The position numbers were made by a program, and so were the translations under genes. A stretch of DNA of 64,000 bases, from the NCBI RefSeq assembly GCF_000005505.3, contig NC_016133.3, forward strand, positions 44,729,237 to 44,793,236, written 5' to 3'. Below the pieces are notes generated by a model. The model saw nothing but the letters and a program-made list of their open reading frames with translations, searched no databases and had not been told where the DNA came from. This document shows, piece by piece, positions 24,600 through 37,710 of the stretch (position 1 is its first letter; every line of letters begins with the position of its first letter). Source of the DNA: Brachypodium distachyon (taxonomy: Eukaryota; Streptophyta; Magnoliopsida; Poales; Poaceae).

Positions 24600-25979
24600 T
24601 TTAATACTATGTATACACGATTACATTAATTAATCTTTGGTTGAAAAAGTCACCTACGTGTATGCATATCCACATCGACCAAGATCCCTCCAGATGGATC
24701 TCACTGCTTGTGGTTCTAATTTGTTGGAATCAATGTGGACGTAGCTTGTGAGACTTTTTTTAGGGAGCGTGTGGGAGACAGCTACATTAATATACGTAAA
24801 GCTACTACTAGTTTGTTTGGCTCGATCCCATGGATTGAGCAATATTTGAATGTCAAAATTGGTTCCTATTCTACAAATATAAGTGTTTCTCCGCCTGAAG
24901 GATTATAATCATAATTTTAACCCCAGTTCGATGGAGGCCGAGGTAACTAAACCAACTATTGCCTATTTACAAAGGATCAAAAAGAATTTGTGGGTTGCAC
25001 CTGGGCTCATCTAAATGCACAATTTTCTCCTACAGAGTTTGAATATATGCTTGGCTGCTTGCCCATCTCCAACAAGTTTCCATTGATTCAATAAAGTAAA
25101 AACTATGTGCGAATCCAATGTTTATATTCTACTAATACATAAGTACATAACCAATCTACCCGCCTGGTGCCATCCATAATCACGGTGTTACTGTTCTATT
25201 TACCTGAATGAACTTCAGAAATTTCATATGATCTTGTCATGTTTTTATGGTGTCTGGGGAATCAAGGATGGATGATACGGCCCAAGTAATGATCAAGGAA
25301 GATAATATCGCAAATCATGTTCTTACCAATGTCACATTGCCGGAAAAGCCAAAGAGGATACAACAATTGTCTACATTGGAGAAATACCACTTCAGATTTC
25401 GTGCTCCAAGTTTCCACCTCTTTCCACACCATTCCGGAAGGGTCCAGCATGTGTAGAGAGCAGTAATAACTAGTACTTGAAGTCAGCTTGCAGGCACAAC
25501 AAACGGAGCATGATTTGAAGGCCCAAGTCAAAAGATATGAGAGTTCCAATGTAAGGTGTTCAGGAATTGACTGCTGCGCGAGTCTCCACAAGTTTGCTCC
25601 TTTCCAAGGCAGAGCCACACGTTTTTAAAACTCATTTTGGGTTGCTTTCACACCTAACTAGGAGGAATGTTCCTAGTTAAGTATTTCCCACCCTTCTCTT
25701 TGAAAGGAGGTTCAGATTTCAGAGTTGTAGACACCCATGTGTGGTTGTGTATGTGCTGAGAGTACTCGTGTTCGTTAAGCGTTAGCTTTCGTGTGTGGAT
25801 TGAAGGGTATGTCCTTTGATCTAGATATGATCCTGGTGATTCTTTCTTGTGATTCTTCATGGGTTCACAAGTACTATAGTTTGGGTTGCGTCTTTTGTAA
25901 ACCGAACTAGTTATCCCCCATCGAATATTGAGTGTTGTTTCAGCTGTTCTTGAGCTGTTCTTGCTATCTCTTTGGTATC
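24600..25979. other. Intergenic region
   Basis: No gene or complete element was recognised. The right part leads into LINE-like coding remains. Confidence 0.45.
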
Positions 25980-26215
25980 GTGAAAGATCGTCATAACCGC
26001 GTCTGCATCAATGGCGCTCAACTAATATTTCTAGAAAGATTCTTGGCCTGGTCAGGATTAGGTGCTAATGTGAACCTCTCTCTTGGTCGTGATGAGTTCT
26101 GTTGGAATTTCCACCTCAGTGGTTTGTTCTCGGTCAAATCAATGAGTATGCTTTGGTTCTAACATACAATTCCTAGCGATGTGGTTTGGAGATTTTAGGT
26201 TTCGCTAAAAAAAAA
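25980..26215 (+). pseudogene. LINE (non-LTR retrotransposon) 3' remnant
   Basis: The frame reads RVCINGAQLIFLERFLAWSG, then LSLGRDEFCWNFHLSGLFSV and KSMS. This matches the end of plant LINE reverse transcriptase into the zf-RVT region (typically DEFxWxLxxxGxFSVKSMY). It is truncated on both sides. The short A-run at about 26206-26214 could be the remains of a poly-A tail. Confidence 0.65.
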
Positions 26216-26689
26216 TTATCCCCTTGATTCTTGCGGCAATGTGTCACTCTAACTAAGAACAACATGTTAAAGTGGAATTGAAAGGGCAACTCAAAGTATT
26301 GTTTTTGTCATGACTCATGAGGGTGAGACTATTGTACACATTTTTTTTCCGGTGTCATATTCACTCGATTTATGTAATAAAGGGTCCAAATAGCTTCTAA
26401 TCTTTATCTCCCTCATAATGTTCCTCTTATGTTTCTTGATTACGAGGGGATAACAAAAGATTGCGCGCACTTCCGATTGGTTGAGCAGCAGCTTTATGTG
26501 TTGGGCAATTTGACTTTGCACGGATGATAATATTTCTAGTGGATTTATAAATTAAATTTCCCCATTGCAGGTTTTCTATTCTTGCATACATTCTTGGTCT
26601 AGTCTTTTCAAGTCAGTGGATCGTCAACTGGCTTGATGACGTGCAACAAGCTGGAACAAGTGGTCTGCGATTTTTTTATAAGGAAACTG

Positions 26690-27381
26690 CACTGTTAGTC
26701 TATCAACTTGACACGCATGTGCAGATTAGTCATCGTGCATGAAAACTGCTAAATTCTGGTGTTAATTACAACTTGGCACGTTTAAGCACTTCACGTCAAA
26801 AGAACGTTTCGCCGATTCGGACGCTGACGTGGCTTGCCGACGTGGACAAAGCGGGCCGAGCTAAGCCATTAAATCTTGCAAAAAAAAACCTCCTCCTTTT
26901 CTCTTTGCACCATTGACCGTATATCCCCGAATCCTCAACTCAAAACAATGCCAAGACATGGGAGGGGACGTCGGAGGCGGTGGAGCTGCTATGGGGAGTT
27001 CATCAGAGGTTCAACTGTCGTCCAACAGCGGCGGCGGCGGCGATGGAGCATCATAGTCGGGAACCGATGGTGTGGCTCCAAATTATGGTCAGTTTTCTTC
27101 CTTCCCGTGGCAAATTTGGATGACAAAGTTCTTGATCGGAAGTATGTAGATAGTCATTTGGTGATTTTTTGCGTCCGTTTGTTGAGTAGCAGCATTGGAT
27201 AGACTAATTTCGGGCTCTCTTTGGACATGCTCGTTTTTTGTGCCAAAATGGCCTGGTTCGGCCAGTTTTGTCCATGTCAGCATGCCACGACAAATTCGTA
27301 TTTTTCACGTCGGGTGCTCAACGTGCCAAGTTGTAACATCAGAATTTAGCAGTTATCATGTACGATGAACCAGCTGCGCAT
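26690..27381. mobile_element. Long-TIR non-autonomous DNA element (MULE-like)
   Basis: Inverted arms of about 95 bp (about 26717-26815 and 27285-27381) share ACTGCTAAATTCTG, ACAACTTGGCACGTT and CATCGT. The core has GGCGGCGG-rich segments without a recognisable domain. The left arm seems to extend further out than the right, so the right end may be truncated. No TSD was found. Confidence 0.6.
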
Positions 27382-29173
27382 TTTTCTCTATTTTTTATCT
27401 ACCATAGGTGGTGGTCTGGCCTAGGGATTGAGTCTGGTTGGAGATGTTTTATTTTCATTCGAGGTACAAGATTTTCTATTCTTCCTCCTGATTACCTTTC
27501 TTTCACTCATCTTATAATACTACGGGAGTATATAATACAAAAACATGCACTTGCGAGAACCCACAAGATGCGTTAGCACATCACGTATAAGCTTCACAAC
27601 AGAAAACAACAACAATGATGTTGTGGCTGGCGTCAAATCCTCAATCCAACGCCCACCGAGCTGATCAGCAACCGAACAAATCGGAACTGCGATCCTGGCC
27701 GATAAGACCTGCAATGATCAGGTCCCCTTGAGAAGAGCAGATAAGCGTCCCCGGGGAGGGGAGCTTTTCTGTCTCCCAAATTGCCACCACATCACGTCAC
27801 CTGACACCTGCCGTTCCATGTATCCACTCCATCCATGAAAGCCAAAGGCACACAGGGTTTCCAGCTTTTACCATGCAGATGTCCGGCTCCAACGATGCTC
27901 GTATTTGTACGGACAGTCGGACGCTGATCGAGGTGCACAGGTTTTGTATCCATGCTTAATTAGGGTCCAAATGTCGTTTTGCTGAACAAGCGGCTTCAAC
28001 TGTTGCCAAGTAGCTGAAAGTGCTTTTTTACATTTACACCCTTCCCACTCGCAAACATACGGCCTACGGAGGGGAACATGACGAGACGTGATATCTCCAT
28101 CCGCAGCATCATCAGTAGAGAGTAGACCGAAACCCAACTGTGATAGACCTGTACAACCTAAAAACAAAACAAACAATCATGAAGTACCCACACTTACCAT
28201 CCTTACGGCATTTTTTTTTTCAAAAAGGGGAGAGAGTCATGGCGTTTTCATCGATGATGCACACAACCATTTTATTACAGTGTTAGTCTTGCAGTTCACA
28301 GATTAGAGAGTGGATATAATGGAAAAATATCTCTCAAAGAATGAATACTGTTTATTTTGATCGCATTGTCCTGCAGCACATGTCAGTAGAATCTTCCAAA
28401 TGAACAACACCACCAATCCATTACGACCAACCTTTGGGGGTAAACACTCGCAAACACAATACTGAACTTCAGGACATTCAAAAGAAACTTGGCAACATTA
28501 GAAAAATATCATAAGCGCTCACGCTTACCAAAATCCATTGAACTTCACTTAACAGGCTGGAATTATGAGCAATGGAAAAAAAACAGTGAATAGACATCAT
28601 ATCATCACTCGAGCAACTTTTTTTTCTTCTTGAGAGGCATTATACAAGATAACTGCTGTAGAGAGAAAAATGCAGGAAGGAGAAAGACCCCGACAAAAAC
28701 GGCCACTCGCTATGATGCGAGTTTCCTGAACTTGGTCCAAAGGGTCAGGTCCCCTAGTCTTCATAAATACTTTGGATATAATTTGTTCATTTGTACTGGG
28801 AGAAGGACAACTAGAGTACAAATGCCATTCAACAACACATGTTGTTCAAAAGTTGAAGCAACTGAGTTCATATCTTGGAGTTAGCCTGGCATACAACCAG
28901 TAACACAGTAAGTAAATGCTGGCCAATGTTGCACATTATGCTGCTGCATACTAGGACAAATTAAAGGGATGCTAAATACCATTTCATTTCATTAGCATCT
29001 TAGCCTACAGAGATTGCAGCATAAACTTGTTCCTTTAGGCATCTAGTAACATAGAAGCGAACTCAGAGCCAAACCTTAACACCAAAAGAGAGAGGCTCCC
29101 TGTATCACTAGCACAAAGCCTAAATCACAAAACACAAGAACCATCCAAGCTACCATTGGAGAAGTTGCAACTC
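27382..29173. other. Intergenic region and 3' flank of the pyrophosphatase gene
   Basis: No gene was recognised. The minus strand is open at 27868-28176 with a Cys-containing segment (YVCEWEGCKCKKAL) that I cannot assign. The part close to 29173 is presumably the 3' UTR of the minus-strand gene. Confidence 0.4.
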
Positions 29174-31590
29174 TTAAACTCCATTGTTATGCTCGCTATC
29201 ACCAGTGAGAGTGGTGGCGTTTTCGTTAGCAACAGCATTTGTATCAGAGCTGTAGCATGTGTGTTTCTTGGATGAGCCCTTGCACTGTCCAACCGGATAC
29301 TTGCGTGCATTTATCTCCATCTTCCTCAGGGCAGCCTTGCCAATATCAACACCACACATGTCCGACAGCCGGACAAGGTAGAGGAGCACGTCGGCGAGCT
29401 CCTCCCCCAAGTGCTCCTTCTCTGCCTCGTCCCAACCCGGTAGCCCCTTGGGCACCTCCCCTTTCCACTGAAATATCTCAGATAGCTCGCCAACCTCCCC
29501 TACCTGCACAGCAACAAGCACACAACAATTTACACATCAAATGGAGTATTCATGTGACCAAAAAATGTGCTACATGCCAACTAGACTAGATCCAGGAGCT
29601 AGTTGGTAACATCCCCACAATTGCACTTATAATGGGCATCTCCTAGGTGGGCAAAACCTGGGGAGAAAGGTGTGCTGTAGGCCTTTTTTGTCTTCCCCCA
29701 CAACAACAGCAGACGGCACCAGAAATAATTGGCATCTAGTGGCTGGTGAGGTGAGTGGGATCCTGCTTAGTCCAACTCGCCCCAACTATTGATATGGATA
29801 ATGTATAGTGAACAACAGAACGTGATATATTGCAACAGGATGTGTACTGGCACTGTAATTTGCAGGGAGCAAGGATTGATGATTTGTGTTTGTCCCCTTG
29901 CTTGTACTACCTGTACAGCTTTCTCTCTGAGCCCTCTGTCAGGACTGCTTGGTTGATGATCTACCACGTTTATATGGTGCAGCAAATTAAGGTGCTGTTC
30001 TATATGTTGGTATAGTCCATGTTAGCACGGAAAAGACAAACATGAGCAGTTACTAGTACTATTACAGTAAGACATAATGTTGCCTCTATAATATCTCGCT
30101 GCAAATAAAGAACCTCAAATCTAGACGAAATTATCTTTTTCTGCACGAATGTTGACGTCCAATCTTGCTCATTTTACTAAACTTGACCTTACTATATTCT
30201 ATTTTCCAGTTCAAAAATTAAATGGGGGCAACATGAGTACATAATAATTCTCTTTTTTCTTTTAGCACAAAAATAAATGTCTAATATCTTAACCCCGAAA
30301 ACAAATTGGTCAATTTAGCACAAAAGTGACTTAAGATATTAGACACAAGATATATGAAGTAAACTTTGAAAAAATAAATAAGGTCTACATCATGCGAAAT
30401 TCTTTTTCTCAAGAACAAGCAAAAGCTTTGCGCGTAATAGCATTAATAAGGAAGAAATCTCTACAGCAATTTCAAACACGAGAGCAAAGAAAACAAGAGA
30501 TAAGAAACTACAGAGTTAACCCTGCCTTATTCTCTTTTTATAAGAAATCAACCTATCAAATTATAATTGGTCTTACAGTATGCAAGACTGAAACTGTCAC
30601 CGATTAAACTTCTACAAACCGAAGATATAATGGTCTGCTAAACAAGTAATATCAGTAATCCATATATTATATCCCTGCTCCACATCAGTGCTGAAAAATT
30701 GAAAATGTCTACATGCATAGAAAATGCTACATCCATCAAGCAAAACCGTTGGCTATTGACCATGTCATAAAATCAAATAATTATGCAATGCATGTTTTAT
30801 GATTGTTCAACAATAATATTCTAGAATAGATTTATTAACGCAGAGCTAATGGAATTGTGAGCAGAACAGTCTGAACATGATAGCATTTAAAATAAAATAA
30901 CGTGATACTTCAATCTGCAAAAATCAGAACTAACTAAGATTATGAATGTTCTTCTTTATTTTTAATGTTATCCTTCCCTTTAGTTAAGCTATGGTAAAAA
31001 AATGTATCTCATCACTGATTTTACTAGAACCCAGACGCCCATACTTTCTCAGTAGGGTCATTTTAATCCCCTTTCTTCTTTCTGTGCCCTGTGAGCAAAA
31101 CCATCATACATTACTTGACCCAAAAGAGAAAAGTCACATTAACTTTGCAATGTGTTGTGTAAAAGAGAACAAAAAGGAACCAATCTGACAAAGATGTGGA
31201 GGACAAAGCTTTTCACCGTGCAATCATTTTTTTTAAAATCTGAACAATAACGTTAATGCCGAACCCATCCTCAGTACCTTACCCTAAATTCCCACGCTCC
31301 GTTTTTCCCGGCCACGAAATCCCCAAATTAATCGGGTAAATAAATGGGACAAAGAAATTGATTACAAACACGAAATGAGATTGAAGAGGAAAAGGAAGCG
31401 AGAAGCAGACCAGGGCAAGGAGGAGGTTCCTGGGGAAGTGGAACTGCTCCCAGTCCCTCTCCCTGGCGAAGTCCGACATCTTCTTCCGCAGCTCCTCAAG
31501 GCTCACCGCCTTGGCCCCCACCTTACCATCGCAACTAACGGCGCCGCCGCCCTTCTCCTGCTCCCCCATGTCCGCCTCCCCAGCATTCAT
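29174..31590 (-). CDS. dCTP pyrophosphatase 1-like, MazG/all-alpha NTP pyrophosphatase
   Basis: The enzyme hydrolyses dCTP and modified dCTPs to dCMP plus pyrophosphate and so cleans the nucleotide pool. Two exons, 31590-31411 and 29503-29174, join in phase 0 and encode 169 residues, the expected size. MSDFARERDWEQFHFPRNLL leads into the MazG signature: E63xxE66 (GEVGELSE) and E95xxD98 (GEELADVLLYLVRLSD), the Mg-binding acidic set. INARKYPVGQCKGSSKKHT is the usual C-terminal end of the domain, followed by a variable tail. FPRNLL replaces the more common SPRNLL. The start chosen is the ATG at 31590 (MNAGEAD). The frame is open further upstream, but that extension is low-complexity and looks like 5' UTR. 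The 1.9-kb intron shows no further exon. Confidence 0.93.
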
Positions 31591-31599
31591 CTCTCGCCC

Positions 31600-32254
31600 T
31601 CTCTCTCTAGCCTGTCCTTTGAGTTGCGTGCTTTCAATCTCTCCTCTCTTTCTCTTGCTTGTTGTCAGGCAGTGGGGACGATGGAAGGACGAAGAAGCCA
31701 AGAAGGAGGGTATAAATAAGGGGGGAGGTGGGGTTAGCGGAGGTAGGGGTTCCTTTATTTGGAAAGCCATGGTGCGCAGATTTGGGCCGGCCCGGGTACG
31801 CCGGATCAGAGTGATGGGCTCTGTTTCGGGTACGCCAGTCCTGTAGACGCCCTTACGCTGACGAGTCTGGGCCTAAAGGAGATGTACGGGCCGGACGGAC
31901 GGATGGACCGGTGAGGAGACGTGCACGATTCCTCTAAATAAAAGAGAAGATAAAATCCCCTAAAAAAAGAGAAGATAAAAAAAAAGGCACACGGCACGAC
32001 GGCGTGGGCTAAGAGGAAACCGTCGCGAGGGAATCCGGGTGAGAACCCCTCGTGCACTGCACGCTGTTGGATTCACGAGTAACAACAGAGTCTGGAGCAT
32101 ATCAGTTCTGCAACTCGGAACCAAATTCATACACCAATGCTAGTTTTATTAGTATAGCACGATGATCCTAAATCCATCTGCCCAGGTCTCGCGCGTCTTG
32201 GCTAGCTGATCGGTTTTCCCACAGGTGAATATCGACGAGTAGGGAAGATCTGCG
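31600..32254. other. Divergent intergenic region between pyrophosphatase and CBL genes
   Basis: The two genes are head to head with starts 664 bp apart, so this interval should hold both promoters. TATAAATA at 31711-31718 reads in plus orientation, away from the nearer minus-strand start, so I do not assign it to that gene. Confidence 0.5.
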
Positions 32255-34459
32255 ATGGCTTTGTTGGGTTCGTGCCTCTGGAAGGCGGCAGATCTTCTGA
32301 TGAACTGCTGCAACCCTAGGGAAGAAGGACCCGATGATCCCGAGGGCTTGGCCAGCCAAACCATATGTAAGTATTTTCTGTTTTGCAACGCTCAGGCTCA
32401 GCTGAGGCTTCCTTTTCTTTCGTCGAACTGATTTAGCTGAGGGTGTTGTTAACTTACAGTTAGCGTTAACGAGATCGAGGCGTTGTACGTGCTGTTTAAG
32501 CGGATCGACCGTGCCGTCGTTGAGGATGGCAAGATCAATAAGGTCAGCCAAAACAAATCCTCCTTTTTATGCAAGCAAACAACTGCGCACACCTCCCGTG
32601 TTTGATCTTGTCGCGCTAATTACTACTACTCCTTTGCTTCCTAGGAAGAGTTCAATCTGAGAATCTTCGGGGCCAACAGAGGAAGCACCATGTTTGCTGA
32701 TCGGGTATGCTTGCTTCGAATTGAGATTTTTTTTTTCTTCTTTGCCGTCCAGCTGGTTACCGTTATATATGCATTATGATTTACTTATGCGCGCTGCTCG
32801 GGTCTTTTTTTTTATCACTTTTTCGATGTCAATTAATTTTTCCCAACCCCTTATTTTCCTAGGTATTTGATTTGTTCGACACGACGCAAACTCATGCTCT
32901 TGGATTCGAGGAATTTGCACGAGCTCTATCTATCTTCCATCCTGACGCCCCCGCTGATGACAAGATTAACTGTAAGTCCATATCCATGTGTAGGAATGCT
33001 ATTTCTGAATCTGTTTAGAATGTTTTGGATGAAACTTTAATTCTTCTTGTTATTTCGTACATATAGCTGTAATAACTAAAGCTAGTTAATGATATTGGGA
33101 AAGTTCAATATGGTCAATGTCTGCACCCTTGGCGAGGAGTTGTACACTTTTGATATTTTTTTTAAATCCCACTGGCTATCATTTACCCTCAAAAAATCAT
33201 TTATACATGAGAAAGAAAGTTGACAATTGGTCGTGTATAATGGCCAGCTCAATTTATTTATAATTAATGTTTTTTTGCAGTTGCCTTCCGGTTGTATGAT
33301 CTCAAGAATCAGGGTTTCATACAAAAACAAGAGGTGGGTGTACCTAAAATAGTATTACAATTTCATACTACATTCGTTCCTAAATATAAGATGTTAGATC
33401 TCTCAAAAGATATATACTCCATAAGATGTTTTGTCGCGCTATTTTTAATACAATTAATTTGTTGCTAATCGTGTATCGTTTTCTGTTTGTTTTGGTTTCA
33501 GTTGAAGCAAATGATGGAAGCCACGCTTGCAGAATCAAACCTGGACCTTTCAGATGAGGTCATAGATACCATCATCGACAAGGTACGTGCGTGTAACAGA
33601 GATTTTGAAACAAGATAGATGAGTTCTCTAAAATGGACAAATGCTATAATTAGCCGGTTAATCAAGAATAAAAAACACTTTTTCATGCATGAACTGGTCT
33701 ATTTCAGACGTTTGAAGAAGCAGATACAAAGAAAGATGGGAAAATCGATATCGACGAGTGGCGCAATCTTGTGAACGTCCATCCTTCGCTGTTGAAGAAC
33801 ATGACTCTCACATACCTCAGGTACTGTTACTTAAGCGATTGATTTGATTACCAATTTAGTTAGGGGTGTTCAGAATAGTTTTCATAAGAAGGGCTAAACC
33901 CGTAACCCGGCTAATTCCAAGTCAAAAACAGAGTAGCTGCTTTGGCGTCGTGTACTAATTTTTTTTATCTGCTAAAAAATACCCTTGAATTTTTTTTATG
34001 CTGGCCAATTGGTAATAGCTGTTTCATTTACTTTTTAGTTTTGTAGTCAATTGCTAAGAGACTTCCAGTTCTTGTATATATTAATATGATCAGCCTGTTT
34101 GGATAGAGTGATATGTTTTTACTTCTAGTCTCAACATGAATTATGATACAACTTATGTCGATTCGAGTCCCTATGGTTGAAGTTCAAATTAAAATTTTAA
34201 ATGGAGCCAAAGAAATCTGACTGTGGAACTTGTTTTTTCTTCTGAATCCGTTTAGAACAAAGGTATATAGTAGAAAATTGGGGCCCTCTTCTTGCAACTT
34301 GTCAATTAAATTGCAAACCAGTTAGAATCATGATATACTTGGCCATAATGTGGCCAGCTTCGATGTTACTCCTACATGCTAATTGCAAATTTTGTTAGCA
34401 GAGATGTTACAATGACGTTCCCGGAGTTCGTCTTCCACTCGAGACTAAGGGAAACCTGA
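32255..34459 (+). CDS. Calcineurin B-like protein (CBL), tonoplast-type N-terminus
   Basis: CBLs are Ca2+ sensors that recruit CIPK kinases to membranes to control ion transport. Eight exons join in frame (32255-32366, 32460-32542, 32645-32704, 32863-32971, 33281-33333, 33502-33582, 33708-33820, 34402-34459), giving 222 residues. Four EF-hands are visible: [16 protein letters not shown] (about 53-68), [17 protein letters not shown] (87-103), [13 protein letters not shown] (127-139) and [17 protein letters not shown] (168-184). Only the last is close to canonical. The N-terminus lacks the Gly2 myristoylation signal but has Cys7, Cys18 and Cys19, resembling the S-acylated CBL2/CBL3 group on the vacuolar membrane. 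The C-terminal FPSF motif, whose Ser is phosphorylated by CIPKs, reads FPEF (Glu212). No lesions are seen. The subgroup is inferred. Confidence 0.95.
33372..33432. repeat. Stowaway-like MITE scrap in CBL intron 5
   Basis: TTCGTTCCTAAATATAAGAT followed by GTTAGATC and a later ATACTCCATAAGATG resembles one arm of a common grass Stowaway family. The other arm is missing or decayed. Confidence 0.4.
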
Positions 34460-34688
34460 AGAACATTACAAGGATGCAAATTCATCATGCATGTATTTAA
34501 TGTTTGGTGGCATCGCTAGCGTTGGTACCATATTTTAGCTTTTTTGTTGTATGGGAAACCGGTGTGGCGCAAATTTTAGCTTTTTTGTTGTATACTTGAA
34601 TCGCTAAACGCACTTCAGGAGTTGTTAGAGATTTTGTGCTATCATAATCTCTAACTTTGTGCCAAATAATATCTTAAAAATATATACA

Positions 34689-35087
34689 TTAGTAGAATAA
34701 TACAGTAATAATACATATGTGTACCACATAGGATATTTGGTAATTCGATTTGAAGGTCTTGGAACACCAGCTCGATATGGACCTCGAAAACAAAGAGATA
34801 CTCGCAGACCTGAGGTGAGATGTGAGACTCATTACAACACCACCAAACTTCTTTAGCAAAAGTACACTGAAGGAAAAAAAGTGATCAGAATTCTCCACAG
34901 ATTGATCGCAAAGGCAACAGAGGGAAATGTGCGGCAACCCCCGAGTAGCAAGACGGTCAGCGGGCCAAAGCCTATTTTGAACGACCAAGCAAAGGAAAAA
35001 CTCCATCTCCCCTCGGCAGTGATCTTTCAGACATTTTCTCTTCAAAATTCTCCCCAGGAATTGAGAGCAGCAGGCCGAGCTCGCCAA
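34689..35087 (-). pseudogene. LINE zf-RVT domain remnant
   Basis: The minus strand reads LVVQNRLWPADRLATRGLP, then CCLCDQSVENSDHFF, the zinc-binding zf-RVT domain that follows reverse transcriptase in plant LINEs. The usual HLxxxC part of the zinc site is degraded to HFFSFSV. No reverse transcriptase is attached, so this is a dead 3' scrap just downstream of the CBL gene. Confidence 0.75.
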
Positions 35088-36929
35088 GTAGGAAGCACAT
35101 CCTGGCCGCGACCAACAGTCCGGGAATTATAAGGCTCGGTGGAGGTTATTTAAGAATTATCCTATATGACTTTTGTATTTCATCCAGTATAATTTTAAAT
35201 TGAAATATAGTTCAGTTTCAGAAATAATAACCAATGCGTTTCAGTTTGATTTCAGTAATATCGGAACTAACCATAGTTGCCCGAACTTCGAGCAACATAA
35301 TAGGGTCTGTCTATTGGGCAGACGCCTGTTTTGAAAGCAGAAACCAGTCGCCTGGTTTTGGCTTAAAAACAGGTGCCTGTTTTTTGCAATTCTAGCAGTT
35401 GCCTGGTTTTTTGGCCAAAAACAGTCAAATCTCCGATGAGCCCACAATCAACAAAAAAATGGTAGCTTCTTTGCCGAAACAAGCTGCTAACTTTGGTCCC
35501 AAAAAATCAATACATGCAAACAACAGACCAGAAACATATGAACCAACATATATTCACAATAGAAACCATAGGGATGATTTATGGTATTTTGTTGTGCAAA
35601 CCTGATGCCTTTTGTGCTTCTGGGCTGATAAACACATTCAACCTCCAAAAGGTCCTACCAGGGGGAGCACAAAATAAGCAGATCAAGACAAGGATTAAAC
35701 ATCATTCAACAGTGGAATAAACACATCAAGATAGTTTAGATGCAGACAACATTTACAGTAGTAAGTTCCCCAACGGATAAGAGTTAGAGCATTCTCCATA
35801 CACACACATGAAAAGAACCTACTTGCAAAACACAACATTGTACTTTCGATTAAAGGAACAAAAGCTTAGATACTCAGTACATTTAGATTACTAGGTTTTG
35901 CTAAGATAAAGTGACCTATAGCAATAAATTCACCATTCAGACACAAAAAAAACAGAAAAGCTCCCCTCGTCTGGACAACAACGAAGAATCGAGAAAAAAA
36001 AAAGAATCGCCAAATTATAGGTTTGCAACTCCAGTCAAAGACAAATGCAATTGTGTTTCGTATGACAACCGATTGCACATGATGAAGTGCGTGCAATTGA
36101 GTAAAAAGATCAGCATGGGCAAATTTTTGTGTTGATTAAAGCGTGCAGAAGTGCACTTTGTACCACCCCCCACACCCACCCTTTGAACAACACCAGGCTA
36201 GCTGAGTGACAAATTCCATGTAATGAACTCGGAATGCCTTTGATCTGCAGAATTTACAATTTGAACCTAGGACAAAAATGGGGCAAATTCAGAAAAAAAA
36301 AGATCCCAGAAAAGCTTCCCATCCTCTCAACAAGAACAAAGAATGGGGGGCACATTGAGAACCAATTGCGCGATCAGAATCAACATGTAAAAGGTGCACA
36401 AACCTGGGGATGCATTTCAAGGAGTGGACGGCTGCAAAAATGCGTCAAATTATATGCCAGATTGCGCAAAATTAAACTACATGCAATTGACCTTGTTGTG
36501 ACAAAAAAATGTTTAGAAAGAAGCATACATAGCACGGCAAAAATAAGTATACCAGTTCATTACTGATTCAAGTGGGCCTCTAGCTTCGCTTGCCAAACAA
36601 TTTAGACAGCATAACAAGATCTATCTAACCATCATATTTACCCCTGCAAGCCAGATAAAACACACAAAAGGCTAAAAATAGAGAAATTGTAACTTTTTAT
36701 TGCTGATTCAAGGGAAACTTTGGCTTTCATCGACAAAATGATCATACAACATAAGTATATAGACCTAAGCATCACACACTGCAAAAGAATGTAGTTCAAA
36801 ATTGCTTACAAAAAAGAATGAACATCAAACCGAAGGAAACGGTGTACCTGTTCGCTGAATCGAGGTAAACCTCTAGCTTCTGTCAAGAAATTATTCATAC
36901 AAAAAATAGATACATAATAGCAGGGGTCT
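35088..36929. other. Intergenic, with one possible minus-strand exon
   Basis: Most of it is AT-rich and unassigned. A 53-bp stretch on the minus strand (35654-35602) lies between AG and GT and reads DLLEVECVYQPRSTKGI. It looks protein-like and might belong with the possible gene remains at 38.0-38.6 kb, but the link is speculative. Confidence 0.3.
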
Positions 36930-37705
36930 TGTTGTGGTGGTGTCACGGCAGATGCCATAGGATGGCTTGAGTTGGGGCCGATGGGCGATGTTGGATCCGG
37001 AGGAGGGATGGCGTAGAGTAACCACGCACAAGTTACTGTGGACACGATGTTTACCCAGGTTCGGAGCCCTCTTGTAGAGGTAAAGCTCCTACTCCTGCTT
37101 TGTTCGTATTAGCCGAGATATTAGAGGGCTACAGTGGTGCTCCTTGAGCTGTATTCAAAGGAAAAGAAGAAGGAGAGCTTCTAATGTCTAAGGGAGGAAC
37201 CCCTCTCACAGGAGGGGTGGAGCCTCTATTTATAGGCTAAGGATGTTACACTGACATGTGGGGCAAAGGGAAACCCTAGCTACTCCTGGGCCCGCCGGGT
37301 ATGCCCATGGTCCCCTCCGGATTGTCCGGGAGGGGACAACGCAGCTTTGTGCTTTTCGTACTGTGAGACGGCGCGCACTGTAGCCACGCCCCGGCTCTTG
37401 TCACCGTCCTTCTATGGGGTGTGACTGTGCAATCGTCTAGCACAACGACGTGAGCAACGACTGCTTTCCGTCGTCAAAGGAGCGTAGCTTTACTTTAGGC
37501 CACACGACCAGGATAAGACCATTGATACATCTCAGCTCTGGCCGAGAAAAGATAGCTCGTGCTTGTCCTGCAATCACATGAGACAAGATAGAGATGTTAG
37601 AAAGTCGGCTTAACAATACCGGCTTACTTGCCTACGTCAGCCTTACTATTGTTTAGCCGACCAATATGTGTCGTCATGACCCTACCCGGGGTCATTCCCC
37701 CGACA
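36930..37705. mobile_element. Solo LTR of an LTR retrotransposon
   Basis: The 776-bp unit starts TGTTG and ends CGACA, with perfect 5-bp duplications GGTCT at 36925-36929 and 37706-37710. No second LTR, primer-binding site or gag/pol lies next to it. A single LTR with intact TSD is the product of recombination between the two LTRs of a full element. The family was not identified. Confidence 0.85.
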
Positions 37706-37710
37706 GGTCT

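Noticed and set aside
31711..31718. TATAAATA as promoter of the minus-strand pyrophosphatase gene
   Set aside because: It reads in plus orientation, opposite to the gene it would need to serve.
31591..31770. N-terminal extension of the dCTP pyrophosphatase frame
   Set aside because: The added residues are Pro/Ser/Arg-rich without conservation, and the internal ATG at 31590 gives the normal family length.
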